DNA of 64,000 bases from Clostridiales bacterium. GTDB lineage: Bacteria > Bacillota > Clostridia > Oscillospirales > Acutalibacteraceae. The notes under the pieces are model-generated. The model was not told the DNA's origin. It was given only the letters and a program-made list of their open reading frames with translations, and ran no database searches. Below, piece after piece: positions 50,801 to 59,389 of this stretch; position 1 is the first letter of the stretch, and every line of letters starts with the position of its first letter. Made by a program: the position numbers and the translations under genes. The stretch is taken from contig DXXG01000007.1 in NCBI GenBank assembly GCA_019416455.1, forward strand, positions 248,001 through 312,000. The letters are read 5' to 3'.

Positions 50801-51349
50801 GCTCTGCATGAAACGGTACAAAGTCAGCACCATTTCCATCAGCCGGCGGTCATCCCGCTCCCCGGCAAAGGCGTCCGCCAGCCGTCCCACAGTTCCCGCC
50901 TCGAAGGCCTCTTGCAGCACTTCGTTCAAAGCGGAGTTCACCAGTTCCTCCTCCTGTTTGTCGGAGACGATTTTAAAGTCCGGGGAGATGTCCAGCAGGT
51001 GAAAAAACTCCCGAACCATCTCGGCGCAAAAGCTGTCCACCGTGCCGATATGGGCCTGGGAAAGCAGGATACTCTGCCGCCGCAAGTGGGGATCCCCCGG
51101 GGTCTCCCGCAGCATGTCGTGAAGCCGCTTTTCCAACCGGGCCCGCATCTCCGCGGCAGCCGCCTTTGTAAAGGTGACGATAAGCATCCGGTCGGCAGAG
51201 GTAGGGCTTTCCGGGTCCGTCAACCGCTCTATGGCCCGCTGGACCAGCACCGCCGTTTTGCCGGAGCCAGCCGCCGCGGCCACCAGCACCGTGCCTTTCC
51301 GAGCGGAAATGGCGTCCTGCTGGCTTTCCGTCCAACGCATCTCAGCCAT
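47819..51349 (-). CDS. addA: ATP-dependent helicase/nuclease subunit A (AddA)
   Basis: A 1176-residue UvrD-like helicase with a C-terminal RecB-type nuclease domain, half of the AddAB enzyme that resects double-strand breaks for RecA. Walker A AAAGSGKT is at 25-32, MIDEYQDIN and DVKQSIYGFRRA are helicase motifs, VTVMSIHKSKGLEFP is motif V, and the nuclease site is GAVDCTFLEDGKLHIIDFKTD (active Asp and Lys). The ATG at 51349 overlaps the addB stop by 8 nt; AAGGAGGAG is upstream. Confidence 0.97.
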   Translation of the reverse strand: MAEMRWTESQQDAISARKGTVLVAAAAGSGKTAVLVQRAIERLTDPESPTSADRMLIVTFTKAAAAEMRARLEKRLHDMLRETPGDPHLRRQSILLSQAHIGTVDSFCAEMVREFFHLLDISPDFKIVSDKQEEELVNSALNEVLQEAFEAGTVGRLADAFAGERDDRRLMEMVLTLYRFMQSHPFPERWLSEKVAMYFPEKEQSGPSPWERVILEYAQEGINHCVGLLARALEECREDLAVEGAYAPALEKDRQAFVTMGELASAGDWDGLCQAVAGFSPARRGALRGYDGDPLKQRLEAFREEAKRTAKELGKYFSASREDCAWETAQTAPLVKSLQELTLAFSQRYREKKRAGNFLDYSDLEHEAIRLFLEEDGSPTQAALEVSARFDEIMIDEYQDINEVQDSLFRAVSKEGKNLFMVGDVKQSIYGFRRAMPEIFLRCREAFEKYDRQKDQYPASIVLDRNFRSRKEVTDTVNFVFSRLMTKEAGDMDYTQEDRLVCGADYAPKEGCETELQFISRSGGVPAEEAEGAWIAQRIRELVEGGFTVTDKEGERPANYGDFCILLRSANQYAHAYAQQLQARGIPARASVAGGFFKAPEIGVMLSLLRIIDNPNQDIPLLSVLMSPLYGFTADDAARLRRESRDVPVYISLLRGAETDPRCKQVVEEIGRYRAVAATMASDAFLNYLYSKTGYPDMVLSMENGEERLANLRLLEKYARDYESSGYHGASGFVRFLDRLKQNNSDLQAAELAPEDRNAVTVMSIHKSKGLEFPVCIVAGCGRNFVTDQRAEILLHPELGLGVKLRDRKRSARFTTTAREAIDLETSRSSSAEEMRILYVALTRAKEKLILVSSWEDPARTAEKLAMELTEQGPAPFTVRRGKNAAQWLLLCALCHPDGAKLRQETGAPASCVFWEDYTPWKMGFSDYQPQEEQKQPQLSAPEDPDMELYHRLRERIAYVYPYEKAAQIPAKVAASKLAAQQDGSREITLSRPAWLGEQGMTPAERGTALHAFMQFADFSAALDHPEKERDRLVEMALLTPEQGAVVDLERVQAFLESSLGQRVLASSEVEKERRFTAVIPASLAEPDLGDTREEVILQGAVDCTFLEDGKLHIIDFKTDRVRSMEELWERYETQLRLYGAAMEEVSGLPVGELILYSTWLNRSSACEMKKARIVH

Positions 51350-54300
51350 GGTACTCTCCTCCTTCCTTGAGCGCTTCCTCCATTTGGCGCAGCGTTTCCT
51401 GGGGGCTGGTCCTATCCAGCTCCACATCCTTCTCTCCATACTCCTTACCGCACACAGCTCCATAGGGACACCACCGGCAGGGGTTGTGGTTTTTCAGGTT
51501 GGGCACCGCTTCCACCCAGCCGTTGAGCAGTTCCTCCCCCATGGCAGCAATAAGCCGTTTGGAGTAGTCCAGCACCACCTGGAGCTGGTCCCGGTCCAAA
51601 GCGGAACTATATCGGCCTAGGCTGCCGTCCTTGTTCAGGGAGGCGGGGATGAACCTTCCATGAGCCCCCGCTTCCATTGCCTGGATGATCTCCTGGTCGC
51701 TGAGGACCACCCCACTCATTTTCAGCTGTTTGTCCGCTTCCGCTTTGATCTTGTCGTCCCCGGCGCCTCGCTCCACAGAGACAGAAGGCTCTGCCGCTGG
51801 CATGTAGAGGATTCCAGCGGGCAGGTCCTGACCGTTCTCCACCAGGGCTGCCAAATACACCAGCATCTGCATATTCAGGCCGTAAAAGGCGTCCACCAGG
51901 CGAAAGTCTTTTTTACCCGTCTTATAGTCAATGACCCGCACGTAGCGCTGACCTTGGGGATCGGTGTAGGTGTCCACCCGGTCGATGGTGCCCCCAACCG
52001 TAATCATGCCCCGCTCTGTAGGGATCTTCAACGGCGGGGCGTCCTTGCCATATCCCAGGCCCCATTCCAGACGCTCCGGAACGAACTGGCTTTGAGACAA
52101 TTCCTCCTCCACGTGGCGGATCAGCTTACAGGCGGAGGAGGCCAACCGTTCCAGCCGGTATTTCTCCCGGCTGCTGAGCAGTTCCAGCCCTCCCAGGTTC
52201 TCCTGGGCGTATTGGAGCACCAGTTCTTCCACCTTGGCTTCCAGGTCTTCTTCCGACCATTGAGCACGGATCTCCCGGTCCTCACGGAACACTTTCTCAA
52301 ACAGGTAATGCATCAGTGTGCCGTACTGGAGCACATCCACCTCAGCGGTGCGCCGTTCCTTAGCCCCCAGCCCGTACTTGCAGAAATACTGGAACCGGCA
52401 CTGATAGAAGGTCTCTACCTGCGTGGGAGACAAGAAGGGGTGCTCTCCGAACAGGCCTTTTGTCAGGGTGGGATCCGTCACCCGCTGTTCCCGGGCCCCG
52501 GACGCGCGCTCCAAAGATTCTACCCGGCCCTGGTAGTCAGGCTCCTCCTGAAATAGCATCCGAAACGCGCCGGAAGCTGCGTCGGTCTCCCGGAAACGGG
52601 CTGCCATCCGGGAGAAGGCGGCTTCTTTAGAGTCGGCGAAATACTCGTCGGGCAGATCACGCAAAGGTCTCAGGCTGGGAAAGATCCCCAACAGGGCAGA
52701 CACCAGCTCGCTGGGTTCTTTGTCCTCCCCGTCGGCGGACCGGGGCCAGGTCATGTACAGCCGCTGGGAAGGGGCACAGGCTACGGAATAGGCTAGATAC
52801 CGTTCTTCCATGGTGCGTTGCTCCAAAGGGTCACCCAAGGGCAGGTCACGGGCGATAAGTTCCCGCCGCTCCGCGTCGGAAAACACACCGTTGGATTTGG
52901 GAGCCAACGGAAATTCTCCCTGGGCCACACCGATAAGAAACGCCGCTCGGGGCGAGGACTGGCGCACCTGCTCCGCCGTGCCAAATAGCACCTGGTCTAA
53001 GGTCTGGGGGATCTCTGACACATCCTCCCCGGCAATGACCTCCTTTAAAAGCTGGCAGTACCGTTCCCGCGGGATGGGCTTGTCCCCTAAAATGGCCCGC
53101 ATCTGGTCCAGAGTCTCCATGAGCAGGTCCCAAATGCGCAGCTGTTTCTGGGAAAGAGAGTCCTCCCCCGCCTCCTCCAAAGCAAGGCAGTACTGGGGCA
53201 GGTTCTCCTCCATGCCGTAAGCCATCAGCAGCAGATACACCGCCTGGGACAGCTCCGCTCCGGTGGCGTTCCTGGTACGGGACTCAAAGCGCTCCAAAGG
53301 CCCGATAAGCCGTTCCCGCAGACTGTTGAGACGGGCAAGCTCCAGCCGGTCCTCCTCTGTCAGCTCCTTACCGAAGCCCTGAGGATGACGGACAAATTCC
53401 TGCCGCCAGGCGGAACCGGAAATTTTCCACAAATAGGCATAGTTCTCCAGATCGGAGATCTCCTCGGTGGTAAACCCGGAAACGCCGGTCTTGAGCATTT
53501 CCAGCAGGGCCTCCGTCTGGTACCCCATGAGCACCGCCTGGAATGCCCCCAGGACAAACCGGGTGACCGGCTCCCCATCCACACTGGCGGGCTGAGACAC
53601 GAAACAGGGGATGTCCCGCTTTTTCAGGGCTGCGTCCAGACAGCCGTAATACCGCTGAGGATCCCGGCAGATGATGGAGATCTCCCGGTAGCGGTAGCCT
53701 TCCTCCATCACCAGCTTCCGGATGGTGGCTGCCACGAATTCCGCTTCCTCGTAGGGGTCTCTTGCCTCAAACAGAGTGATGCCCTCATGATCCTGAGAGG
53801 TCATGGTTTCCCCAGCGCAAAACAGCTGGGCTTCCACCAGCTTTAGATTTTCATTTTGGAACCGGGGCGCCCCCGTGAGCATCACCGGCGGCTGGACCCG
53901 CACCCCGTTTTCCTGGGCTGCGGCGGTAAGGCGGCGTCGGGTGCGGTCCACCAAGGCGAACAGCCCTGTGCCTGTGTCGTCCAGACCGTCAGTGCACAGG
54001 GCCACCACCACCTGATCGGCGCTGCGGAGGATCTGAGTGAGCACTTTCATCTCCTGGGCGGTAAACCCCTCAAAGGAGTCCACCGCCACAGTGCAGCCCG
54101 CGAAGAAATCGCTGGTCTCCAAGGCCTGGGCCAAGCGGGTCAGGTCGTCCCGGGTGTCCAGGTAGGAGGCTGCCACCAATGCCTCATATGTATCGTAAAG
54201 GAGAGAGAGCTCCTGGAGCTTCTTCCCCAAGCCTCGCCCTCCCAAGTCCTGGGAAGCCTGGAGCAGCTCTCTGGGAGAGATGCCGCACATCTTCATCTCA

Positions 54301-54674
54301 TTGACAGCGGTGAGCATCACGTCGGTGATGCGTCCACTTTTAGCCGCGGCGGCGTAGACCTCCAGCCGATCCTGGCAGGCTTCCACTGCCGAGGCCATGA
54401 GGATACGCCTGCCCCCATCGCTGAGCCTGCGGCCCACAGCGCCCCCCTCTTTTCGGAACACCGCTTCCGCCAACCGGGTAAAGCTATACACAGGGATGGA
54501 ATTCCCCCGCACCGGTCCCGCCAGCCGCAGCATGGCCTTTTCCGTCTCGAAGGTGTACTGCTCCGGCACGATCATCACCGTTCCCCCAAACCCTGTCCGG
54601 CTCCGGTCTGCCAGAAGCCGCCGAAGATAGTCTGTCTTGCCGCTCCCGGCACGTCCCAACACAAATTGAAGCAA
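51342..54674 (-). CDS. addB: ATP-dependent nuclease subunit B (AddB)
   Basis: A 1110-residue partner of AddA. GRAGSGKT (7-14) is the N-terminal P-loop; the C-terminal nuclease domain has VRVIDYKTGKKDF and the iron-sulfur cysteines CRFQYFC and CRWCPYGAVC. The start is a TTG at 54674 with AAAGGAGAG about 8 nt upstream; no ATG fits as well. addB then addA is the standard order. Confidence 0.96.
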   Translation of the reverse strand: MLQFVLGRAGSGKTDYLRRLLADRSRTGFGGTVMIVPEQYTFETEKAMLRLAGPVRGNSIPVYSFTRLAEAVFRKEGGAVGRRLSDGGRRILMASAVEACQDRLEVYAAAAKSGRITDVMLTAVNEMKMCGISPRELLQASQDLGGRGLGKKLQELSLLYDTYEALVAASYLDTRDDLTRLAQALETSDFFAGCTVAVDSFEGFTAQEMKVLTQILRSADQVVVALCTDGLDDTGTGLFALVDRTRRRLTAAAQENGVRVQPPVMLTGAPRFQNENLKLVEAQLFCAGETMTSQDHEGITLFEARDPYEEAEFVAATIRKLVMEEGYRYREISIICRDPQRYYGCLDAALKKRDIPCFVSQPASVDGEPVTRFVLGAFQAVLMGYQTEALLEMLKTGVSGFTTEEISDLENYAYLWKISGSAWRQEFVRHPQGFGKELTEEDRLELARLNSLRERLIGPLERFESRTRNATGAELSQAVYLLLMAYGMEENLPQYCLALEEAGEDSLSQKQLRIWDLLMETLDQMRAILGDKPIPRERYCQLLKEVIAGEDVSEIPQTLDQVLFGTAEQVRQSSPRAAFLIGVAQGEFPLAPKSNGVFSDAERRELIARDLPLGDPLEQRTMEERYLAYSVACAPSQRLYMTWPRSADGEDKEPSELVSALLGIFPSLRPLRDLPDEYFADSKEAAFSRMAARFRETDAASGAFRMLFQEEPDYQGRVESLERASGAREQRVTDPTLTKGLFGEHPFLSPTQVETFYQCRFQYFCKYGLGAKERRTAEVDVLQYGTLMHYLFEKVFREDREIRAQWSEEDLEAKVEELVLQYAQENLGGLELLSSREKYRLERLASSACKLIRHVEEELSQSQFVPERLEWGLGYGKDAPPLKIPTERGMITVGGTIDRVDTYTDPQGQRYVRVIDYKTGKKDFRLVDAFYGLNMQMLVYLAALVENGQDLPAGILYMPAAEPSVSVERGAGDDKIKAEADKQLKMSGVVLSDQEIIQAMEAGAHGRFIPASLNKDGSLGRYSSALDRDQLQVVLDYSKRLIAAMGEELLNGWVEAVPNLKNHNPCRWCPYGAVCGKEYGEKDVELDRTSPQETLRQMEEALKEGGEYHG

Positions 54675-54796
54675 CTCACTCTCTCCTTTTCCGCCCTGTG
54701 TCCCGCAGCAGGCATGTCGCGCCCGGGCGGCGAACTGCGCCCAGGCTGTTCAAGACGCCAATACACGTCCGCGCCTCTGTATCGATGCTTGCGGAT

Positions 54797-54802
54797 ATTA
54801 TA
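54797..54802 (-). promoter_or_regulatory. Candidate -10 element for addBA
   Basis: Minus-strand TATAAT at 54802-54797, about 120 nt before the TTG start. The -35 (TTTCCC, 17 bp upstream) is poor, so I am only moderately sure this is the addBA promoter. Confidence 0.4.
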
Positions 54803-54831
54803 TCACAAGGCCGTGGGCTGGGAAACCCCCG

Positions 54832-55458
54832 TCACCCCCGGAACCACTCCCGCAGGGACTCCCAAAGCTCCACCGCTTTAAACTTCACCTGGTAGCCATC
54901 CTGCGCTTCCACGATCTCCCGCTCCGTTTCCGGCAAGGATAAGAGAGGCTCTTCCCCGTCTCCGGCCGCAGGCAGGCACAGAGAGGGAAACACCACGCAC
55001 CACCAGTTATAGCCTTCCCCTTCCCCCAGGGTGACACGCAGAGTCCGGTATCGGCCTGCGGGCAGCCGAAAAGAGCCGTAATCTCGGGTGGTGAAGTACA
55101 TCTCCGTCATCTGGACCGTGGCGGAATACTCCATGCCCTGCTCCGCCAACGTCTGACGGGCGGTGTCCCCCAAAGACTGCAAATGGGTGCACAGCAGGGA
55201 GTTGGCTTCCTCCATGGACCGGGCACCATCGTACCACTTAGACGCTTCCTCCAGCACCGCGTCCCGCACAAGCAGCTTCACCGCTTGATCCTCTTCCGAA
55301 TCGGAATTGGCCACCACGTGTAGCCTTACTACATTTTCAGGCAGTTCCCCACAGGCAGCCGCGAAAGGAAAAAAACTCACCACTGCCGCCATCACGAACC
55401 CGCAAACGAGGGCTTTTCCCAGAAGATTCCGTTTGTCTTTATGTTCCAGAATTTTCAT
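54832..55458 (-). CDS. spoIIR: Stage II sporulation protein R
   Basis: A 208-residue secreted signalling protein made in the forespore; it triggers SpoIIGA-dependent activation of sigma-E in the mother cell. A signal peptide (VCGFVMAAVVSFFPFAAAC) is followed by the signature VVRLHVVANSDSEEDQAVKL and GRYRTLRVTLGEGEGYNWWC. ATG at 55458 follows AAAGGATGG. Its presence shows that the organism is a spore former. Confidence 0.95.
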   Translation of the reverse strand: MKILEHKDKRNLLGKALVCGFVMAAVVSFFPFAAACGELPENVVRLHVVANSDSEEDQAVKLLVRDAVLEEASKWYDGARSMEEANSLLCTHLQSLGDTARQTLAEQGMEYSATVQMTEMYFTTRDYGSFRLPAGRYRTLRVTLGEGEGYNWWCVVFPSLCLPAAGDGEEPLLSLPETEREIVEAQDGYQVKFKAVELWESLREWFRG

Positions 55459-55490
55459 AGCTGATCCATCCTTTTCCAGTTTCTGGGAAG

Positions 55491-55519
55491 AGTATGGTCC
55501 ACTTTTCAGCGCCTTATGC
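55491..55519 (-). promoter_or_regulatory. Candidate sigma-F promoter of spoIIR
   Basis: Minus-strand GCATA (55519-55515) and GACCATACT (55499-55491) with a 15-bp spacer resemble the SigF consensus GywTA/GgnnAnAnT, with one mismatch in the -10. The transcript would start about 25-30 nt before the ATG. spoIIR is a known SigF target in Bacillus. Confidence 0.45.
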
Positions 55520-55527
55520 GGAACCAT

Positions 55528-55555
55528 TTGACAAGGATGATATAATAGATACCAT
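55528..55555 (+). promoter_or_regulatory. Extended -10 promoter of the putative metal exporter
   Basis: TGATATAAT (55538-55546) is an extended -10 element. TTGACA at 55528-55533 is too close to be its -35, but it could pair with TACCAT (55550-55555) 16 bp away. GCCTTAGGC, a 9-bp palindrome at 55569-55577, lies just downstream and could be a metal-regulator operator. Confidence 0.5.
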
Positions 55556-55614
55556 CGGCGAACAACACGCCTTAGGCAATACGGCAATCTACTTCTCTGT
55601 GAAAGGTCACCGCT

Positions 55615-56457
55615 ATGCTGGATCTACTTTTAGACGCTTTTTGGGACACTGTGAAAACTCTGCCCTTTCTATTTGGAGCCTACCTGCTCATCGAGTTTCT
55701 GGAGCATCGGGCCAGCGAAAAGCTGACCGGCGCCCTGACGAAGCTGGGCCCCTTCGGCCCTGTGGGAGGCGCTGTGCTGGGATTGGTGCCCCAGTGCGGC
55801 TTCTCCGTGGCCGCCGCCAACTTCTACGCTAGTCGGCTCATCACCCCGGGCACCTTGGTGGCAGTGTTCCTGGCCACCAGCGACGAAGCCCTGCCCATTC
55901 TCCTGTCCCATCCTGGGGCGCTGCCGGACCTGTTGATGCTTTTGGGAGTGAAGCTGGCCTCGGGCATCGTGTTCGGACTGCTCACCGACCTGCTGTGGAA
56001 ACGCCTTCCCCATCAGGAAACCGAGCACCCCTTTGAGGATCTGTGCCGGGACTGTGACTGTGAACACCACGGCATTGTCCGCTCCGCTCTGGTGCACACG
56101 GTCCGCATCGCCCTGTTCCTGCTGATCGTCAATCTGGTGTTGGGCGGAGCCATCCACCTGGTGGGAGAGGATCGGATCTCCCAGGTGCTCCTTTCCGGCA
56201 GCGTGTTCCAGCCTTTGGTGGCGGGGCTCATTGGGTTTATCCCCAACTGCGCTGCTTCCGTCATCCTTACCGAGCTGTATCTGTCCGGCTCCCTGTCCTT
56301 CGGTGCAGTAGTAGCGGGACTCTGCACCGGTGCCGGGTTGGGCCTGGCGGTACTGTTCAAGTATAACCGTCATTGGAAGGAAAACCTCTTACTCACCGCC
56401 GTCCTTTACGTGGGAGCTGTGCTCACCGGCTTGGTGTGCGGGGTACTATTCGGATAA
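55615..56457 (+). CDS. Putative manganese/heavy-metal exporter (ArsP_2-like)
   Basis: A 280-residue multi-pass membrane protein with two internal halves that both contain a GxxPxCG/GFIPNCA signature: VLGLVPQCGFSVAAANFY (about 53-70) and GFIPNCAASVILTELYL. Both halves end in hydrophobic helices and a DCDCEHH loop in the middle may bind metal. This pattern is that of the putative manganese transporters of Clostridia (ArsP_2/DUF2899). The ATG at 55615 follows GAAAGG. The direction of transport is inferred from the family. Confidence 0.8.
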   Translation: MLDLLLDAFWDTVKTLPFLFGAYLLIEFLEHRASEKLTGALTKLGPFGPVGGAVLGLVPQCGFSVAAANFYASRLITPGTLVAVFLATSDEALPILLSHPGALPDLLMLLGVKLASGIVFGLLTDLLWKRLPHQETEHPFEDLCRDCDCEHHGIVRSALVHTVRIALFLLIVNLVLGGAIHLVGEDRISQVLLSGSVFQPLVAGLIGFIPNCAASVILTELYLSGSLSFGAVVAGLCTGAGLGLAVLFKYNRHWKENLLLTAVLYVGAVLTGLVCGVLFG

Positions 56458-56469
56458 GTTGTAAATAAC

Positions 56470-56509
56470 AAAAAAGGGACGCCGCTTTTCGCGACGTCCC
56501 TTTCGTTTT
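56470..56509 (+). terminator. Bidirectional terminator between metal exporter and SdpI-like gene
   Basis: GGGACGCCGC/GCGACGTCCC with AAAAAA before and TTTCGTTTT after. On the minus strand it ends the SdpI-like transcript with a T run at 56475-56470. Confidence 0.88.
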
Positions 56510-56531
56510 ATAACGCTCCACTGTCGGGCTT

Positions 56532-57212
56532 TCAGGTCTGTTCACGTTTGCCCTCTCGCCAAGCGTAGAGCACTGACCCTATTCCTGCGGCCATCACAGC
56601 GGTACAGGCAACACCCGTCATCCAGGCCTCCGGCAGAAGAACAGCAACAAGGTTCACCACTCCTGCTCCCAGAAACAGCTTCCCGCCGAATTTCTGGCTC
56701 TTTCGCCAGACAGTCTCATTTTCCAGAGTCCCTTTGGTGCGCACTCCAAACAGAAGGTTTTGCTTGGAATGTGGCATCGCAGCCCCCAGCACAATCAGCA
56801 CCACTGCCAGCACAACAAACAGCACCCGCAAGTTTAGCCTAGGCACCTCCCACAGTTTTTCCACCTGGGCCCAGGAGGTGTACAGGAAAAAGGCGTTCAA
56901 CACGTTAAACACCAGCAGGCTGACCACTCCGCAGATCGTCACAGCCAGCCGGCCGTTCTTTCCGGCCGCTTCCTGCCGGGAAGCCAGTTTGACCATCCCC
57001 AGCATGAACAGGCCGAAGGGGAGGACGATTCCTGGAAGAATAAAAGACTCATACTTGCTCCCCCACCGGTCCACCTGCCCGGAAGCTCCATAATGGGCGG
57101 GGATAGTGTCCGGCAGAAACCAGAACACAGCGATGGCGCTCACCACCAGGGGCAGCAGTGTCAGCACGCCAAACCCCAGCCACAGTTTCCAACCCAGTTT
57201 TTCCTGTTTCAT
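56532..57212 (-). CDS. SdpI/DUF1648-family membrane protein
   Basis: A 226-residue protein with six or seven membrane helices. It begins with a DUF1648 module (DTIPAHYGASGQVDRWGSK) and ends with the SdpI-type segment LFGVRTKGTLENETVWRKSQKFGG. In Bacillus SdpI is an immunity protein against the SdpC toxin; no SdpC-like gene is here, and many homologues have no known role. ATG at 57212 with GGAGGAAA upstream. Confidence 0.88.
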   Translation of the reverse strand: MKQEKLGWKLWLGFGVLTLLPLVVSAIAVFWFLPDTIPAHYGASGQVDRWGSKYESFILPGIVLPFGLFMLGMVKLASRQEAAGKNGRLAVTICGVVSLLVFNVLNAFFLYTSWAQVEKLWEVPRLNLRVLFVVLAVVLIVLGAAMPHSKQNLLFGVRTKGTLENETVWRKSQKFGGKLFLGAGVVNLVAVLLPEAWMTGVACTAVMAAGIGSVLYAWREGKREQT

Positions 57213-57236
57213 GGAAATTTCCTCCTCTCTGAGGAC

Positions 57237-57265
57237 ATTGTAAACCCGTTTTCTCGGAAAGTCAA
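57237..57265 (-). promoter_or_regulatory. SigA promoter of the SdpI-like gene
   Basis: Minus-strand TTGACT (57265-57260), 17 bp, TACAAT (57242-57237), just before the gene. Confidence 0.75.
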
Positions 57266-57278
57266 CGTTCTTTTGAGC

Positions 57279-57312
57279 GCAAAAAAAGCCCGGCAAACAG
57301 CCAGGCTTTTTC
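57279..57312 (-). terminator. Terminator after ispE
   Basis: Minus-strand AAAAAGCCTGGC pairs with GCCGGGCTTTTTTT around a 5-base loop; T run at 57287-57281. Confidence 0.9.
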
Positions 57313-57324
57313 TCTTATACTCTG

Positions 57325-58194
57325 TTATTTATCGGGAATAAACTCCCAGCCGTGGTCCAATGGATGGGCCATGTACAGCCGGCCTTTGCCCTCCAGCTGC
57401 TGGGAACAGGCCCGGGCGGTCTCTTCGGAATCGAAAATACCGAACACCGCGGAACCGCTGCCGGTCATGCTGGCGCCAAATGCCCCGCTGTTCAGCATCA
57501 CCCGTTTGATCTCCCGCACCTGCTGAAGCTTCATGGTCTCGTCGAACCGGTTGGCCAGGCCTTCGCCGATCCGCCGAAGATCCCCGCCAGAAAGGAGGGA
57601 GACCATCTTGTCCGTGGCCTGTGCCCGGGAAATGGGGAACTGGTCGATCAAGGCGTAGGCACGGGGAGTGCTCATACCTGCGGGGGGCTTGCACAGCACC
57701 AGCCAACAATCGGGCATAGCAGGTGCTTTTTCCACCTGCTCACCAATACCCTTGCAGCGGCAGGTGCCTCCCGCCACACAGAAAGGCACGTCGGCCCCCA
57801 CTTTGGCTCCCAACTCCACCAGGGTCTCCAAGGGGAGGTTCGCCTTGAACATGCGGTTCAAACCGTGAAGCACCGCGGCCGCGTCGGCGCTGCCGCCTCC
57901 CATGCCTGCCCGGCTGGGAATGTACTTCCGGATGTTAATGGAAAGCCCCTGACCGGTGATGCCGCAGTGCTGAAAGAAATACTGGGCCGCCCGGAAAGCG
58001 GTGTTTTTGGTGTCCACGGGCAGGTATTCCCGGTTGCAAAACAGCCGGATGCCCGGTTTGTTGATCTTCTTGATCTCGATCTCATCCCACACGGAGACGT
58101 TCTGCATCACCGTGTCAAGAGTGTGATATCCGTCCTCCCGACGCCCGGTGATGTCCAGGGTCAGGTTGATTTTCGCGAATGCCTTCAGTTTCAT
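57325..58194 (-). CDS. ispE: 4-diphosphocytidyl-2-C-methyl-D-erythritol kinase
   Basis: A 289-residue GHMP kinase of the MEP isoprenoid pathway. AFAKINLTLDI at the start, PSRAGMGGGSADAAA (93-107) for ATP, and the Asp of KVGADVPFCVAGG in the active site. ATG at 58194 follows CGGAGC. It ends the lrp-aminotransferase-DUF362-ispE run and is followed by a strong terminator. Confidence 0.95.
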   Translation of the reverse strand: MKLKAFAKINLTLDITGRREDGYHTLDTVMQNVSVWDEIEIKKINKPGIRLFCNREYLPVDTKNTAFRAAQYFFQHCGITGQGLSINIRKYIPSRAGMGGGSADAAAVLHGLNRMFKANLPLETLVELGAKVGADVPFCVAGGTCRCKGIGEQVEKAPAMPDCWLVLCKPPAGMSTPRAYALIDQFPISRAQATDKMVSLLSGGDLRRIGEGLANRFDETMKLQQVREIKRVMLNSGAFGASMTGSGSAVFGIFDSEETARACSQQLEGKGRLYMAHPLDHGWEFIPDK

Positions 58195-58255
58195 GGGTCG
58201 CTCCGTTCTTTGACCGGCCGAGCCGGTCTCACTTTTTCTCCTCTTCGATTTCCCG

Positions 58256-59389
58256 TCAGAAGTGCAGCAGGCTCCACCGCCGGATGTCGATGACGTGCTT
58301 GGGACACATCTCGTGGCAGCAGAAGCACCGGATGCACTGCTTGTAATCGATGACCGCCTTTCCATCCCGGATAACGATGGTGTGCTGAGGACAGCTTTCG
58401 GCACATTTGCCGCAGCCCACGCACTGCTTTTTGCGGATCTTGGGGGTGGGGGTGGTCAATTTCTTCGCCGCGGGCCGCAGGAATTTGGGCAGCCGGTCCA
58501 GGAAATCCGTACTGGATGCCTTGGCCTTCACAAAGTCCCGCTGAGCCAGGGTCTCCACCTTTTCCTTGAGGAGTTCACACTCCTCCGGGGCAATGGGTCC
58601 CAACCCTCGGCGATGGGCCTCTTTCAGCATCAGCACGCTTTCAGGCTCCAGCCCGATGAGGGCTGCGCCACACACGTCCAAAGCGTAAGGGCTCTTAGAA
58701 GCTCCCAGCACTCCCACCTTGCGGGGAGATCCGCCCGTGGGGCCATTGCCCTCCATGGCCAGGATCCCGTCCAGAAAGCACAGGTCAGGCTTCAGAAAAT
58801 CGCACAGATCCACCAGCATCTCGGAGAAGGGCTGCTTCTCCGGAAAACGACAATGGAGCTCCGGTTTCTGCAAGCCGGGCACCGCGCCGAACAGGTTCTT
58901 TACCGCTCCTGAAAATCCCACCATGGAGTGGGTCTTTAATTTTGCCAGGTCGATCAGGTAGTCCCTGGTGAGGAAGGGTTCCACCACGGAAAGCTGGCGG
59001 CAGCGCACCGCTCCGGGCAGGGAAACCTGACGGCTCTTGCACTCCGTGTACAGGGTGAAGCCGCACTCCTTGGCCATATCCGTATAGCCGCAGCCCCGGA
59101 ACACGGCCTTCATGGCCGCCGGGGTGTAGGGCCCGCCGGGACTCTCCGCGATGATCACATCCGCCCCGGCCTTTTGGACGCACTTGCCCACGGCGGCCAC
59201 CAAAGCCGGGTGGGTGACGATGGCAGCGTCTGGTTTGGAGCTCATCACCAAGTTAGGCTTGATGACCACCTGCATGCCGGGTTTCAGATCTTCCCAGACA
59301 CCCAGGGCGTCAAAAGCTTCCTCCACCTGGCGCAGAAGTTCCTCCGGGGCGTAGCCGCCGCACCGGGAGAGCCATACCCGCTGACTCAT
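58256..59389 (-). CDS. DUF362 domain protein with two 4Fe-4S clusters
   Basis: A 377-residue protein. A DUF362 domain (about 30-290, KPNLVMSSKPDAAIVTHPALV, then ESPGGPYTPAAMKAVF and LAKLKTHSMVG) is followed by two ferredoxin-type cluster motifs, CVGCGKCAESCP and CIRCFCCHEMCP. The family is common in anaerobes and its reaction is unknown. The ATG at 59389 overlaps the aminotransferase stop (ATGA). Confidence 0.9.
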   Translation of the reverse strand: MSQRVWLSRCGGYAPEELLRQVEEAFDALGVWEDLKPGMQVVIKPNLVMSSKPDAAIVTHPALVAAVGKCVQKAGADVIIAESPGGPYTPAAMKAVFRGCGYTDMAKECGFTLYTECKSRQVSLPGAVRCRQLSVVEPFLTRDYLIDLAKLKTHSMVGFSGAVKNLFGAVPGLQKPELHCRFPEKQPFSEMLVDLCDFLKPDLCFLDGILAMEGNGPTGGSPRKVGVLGASKSPYALDVCGAALIGLEPESVLMLKEAHRRGLGPIAPEECELLKEKVETLAQRDFVKAKASSTDFLDRLPKFLRPAAKKLTTPTPKIRKKQCVGCGKCAESCPQHTIVIRDGKAVIDYKQCIRCFCCHEMCPKHVIDIRRWSLLHF

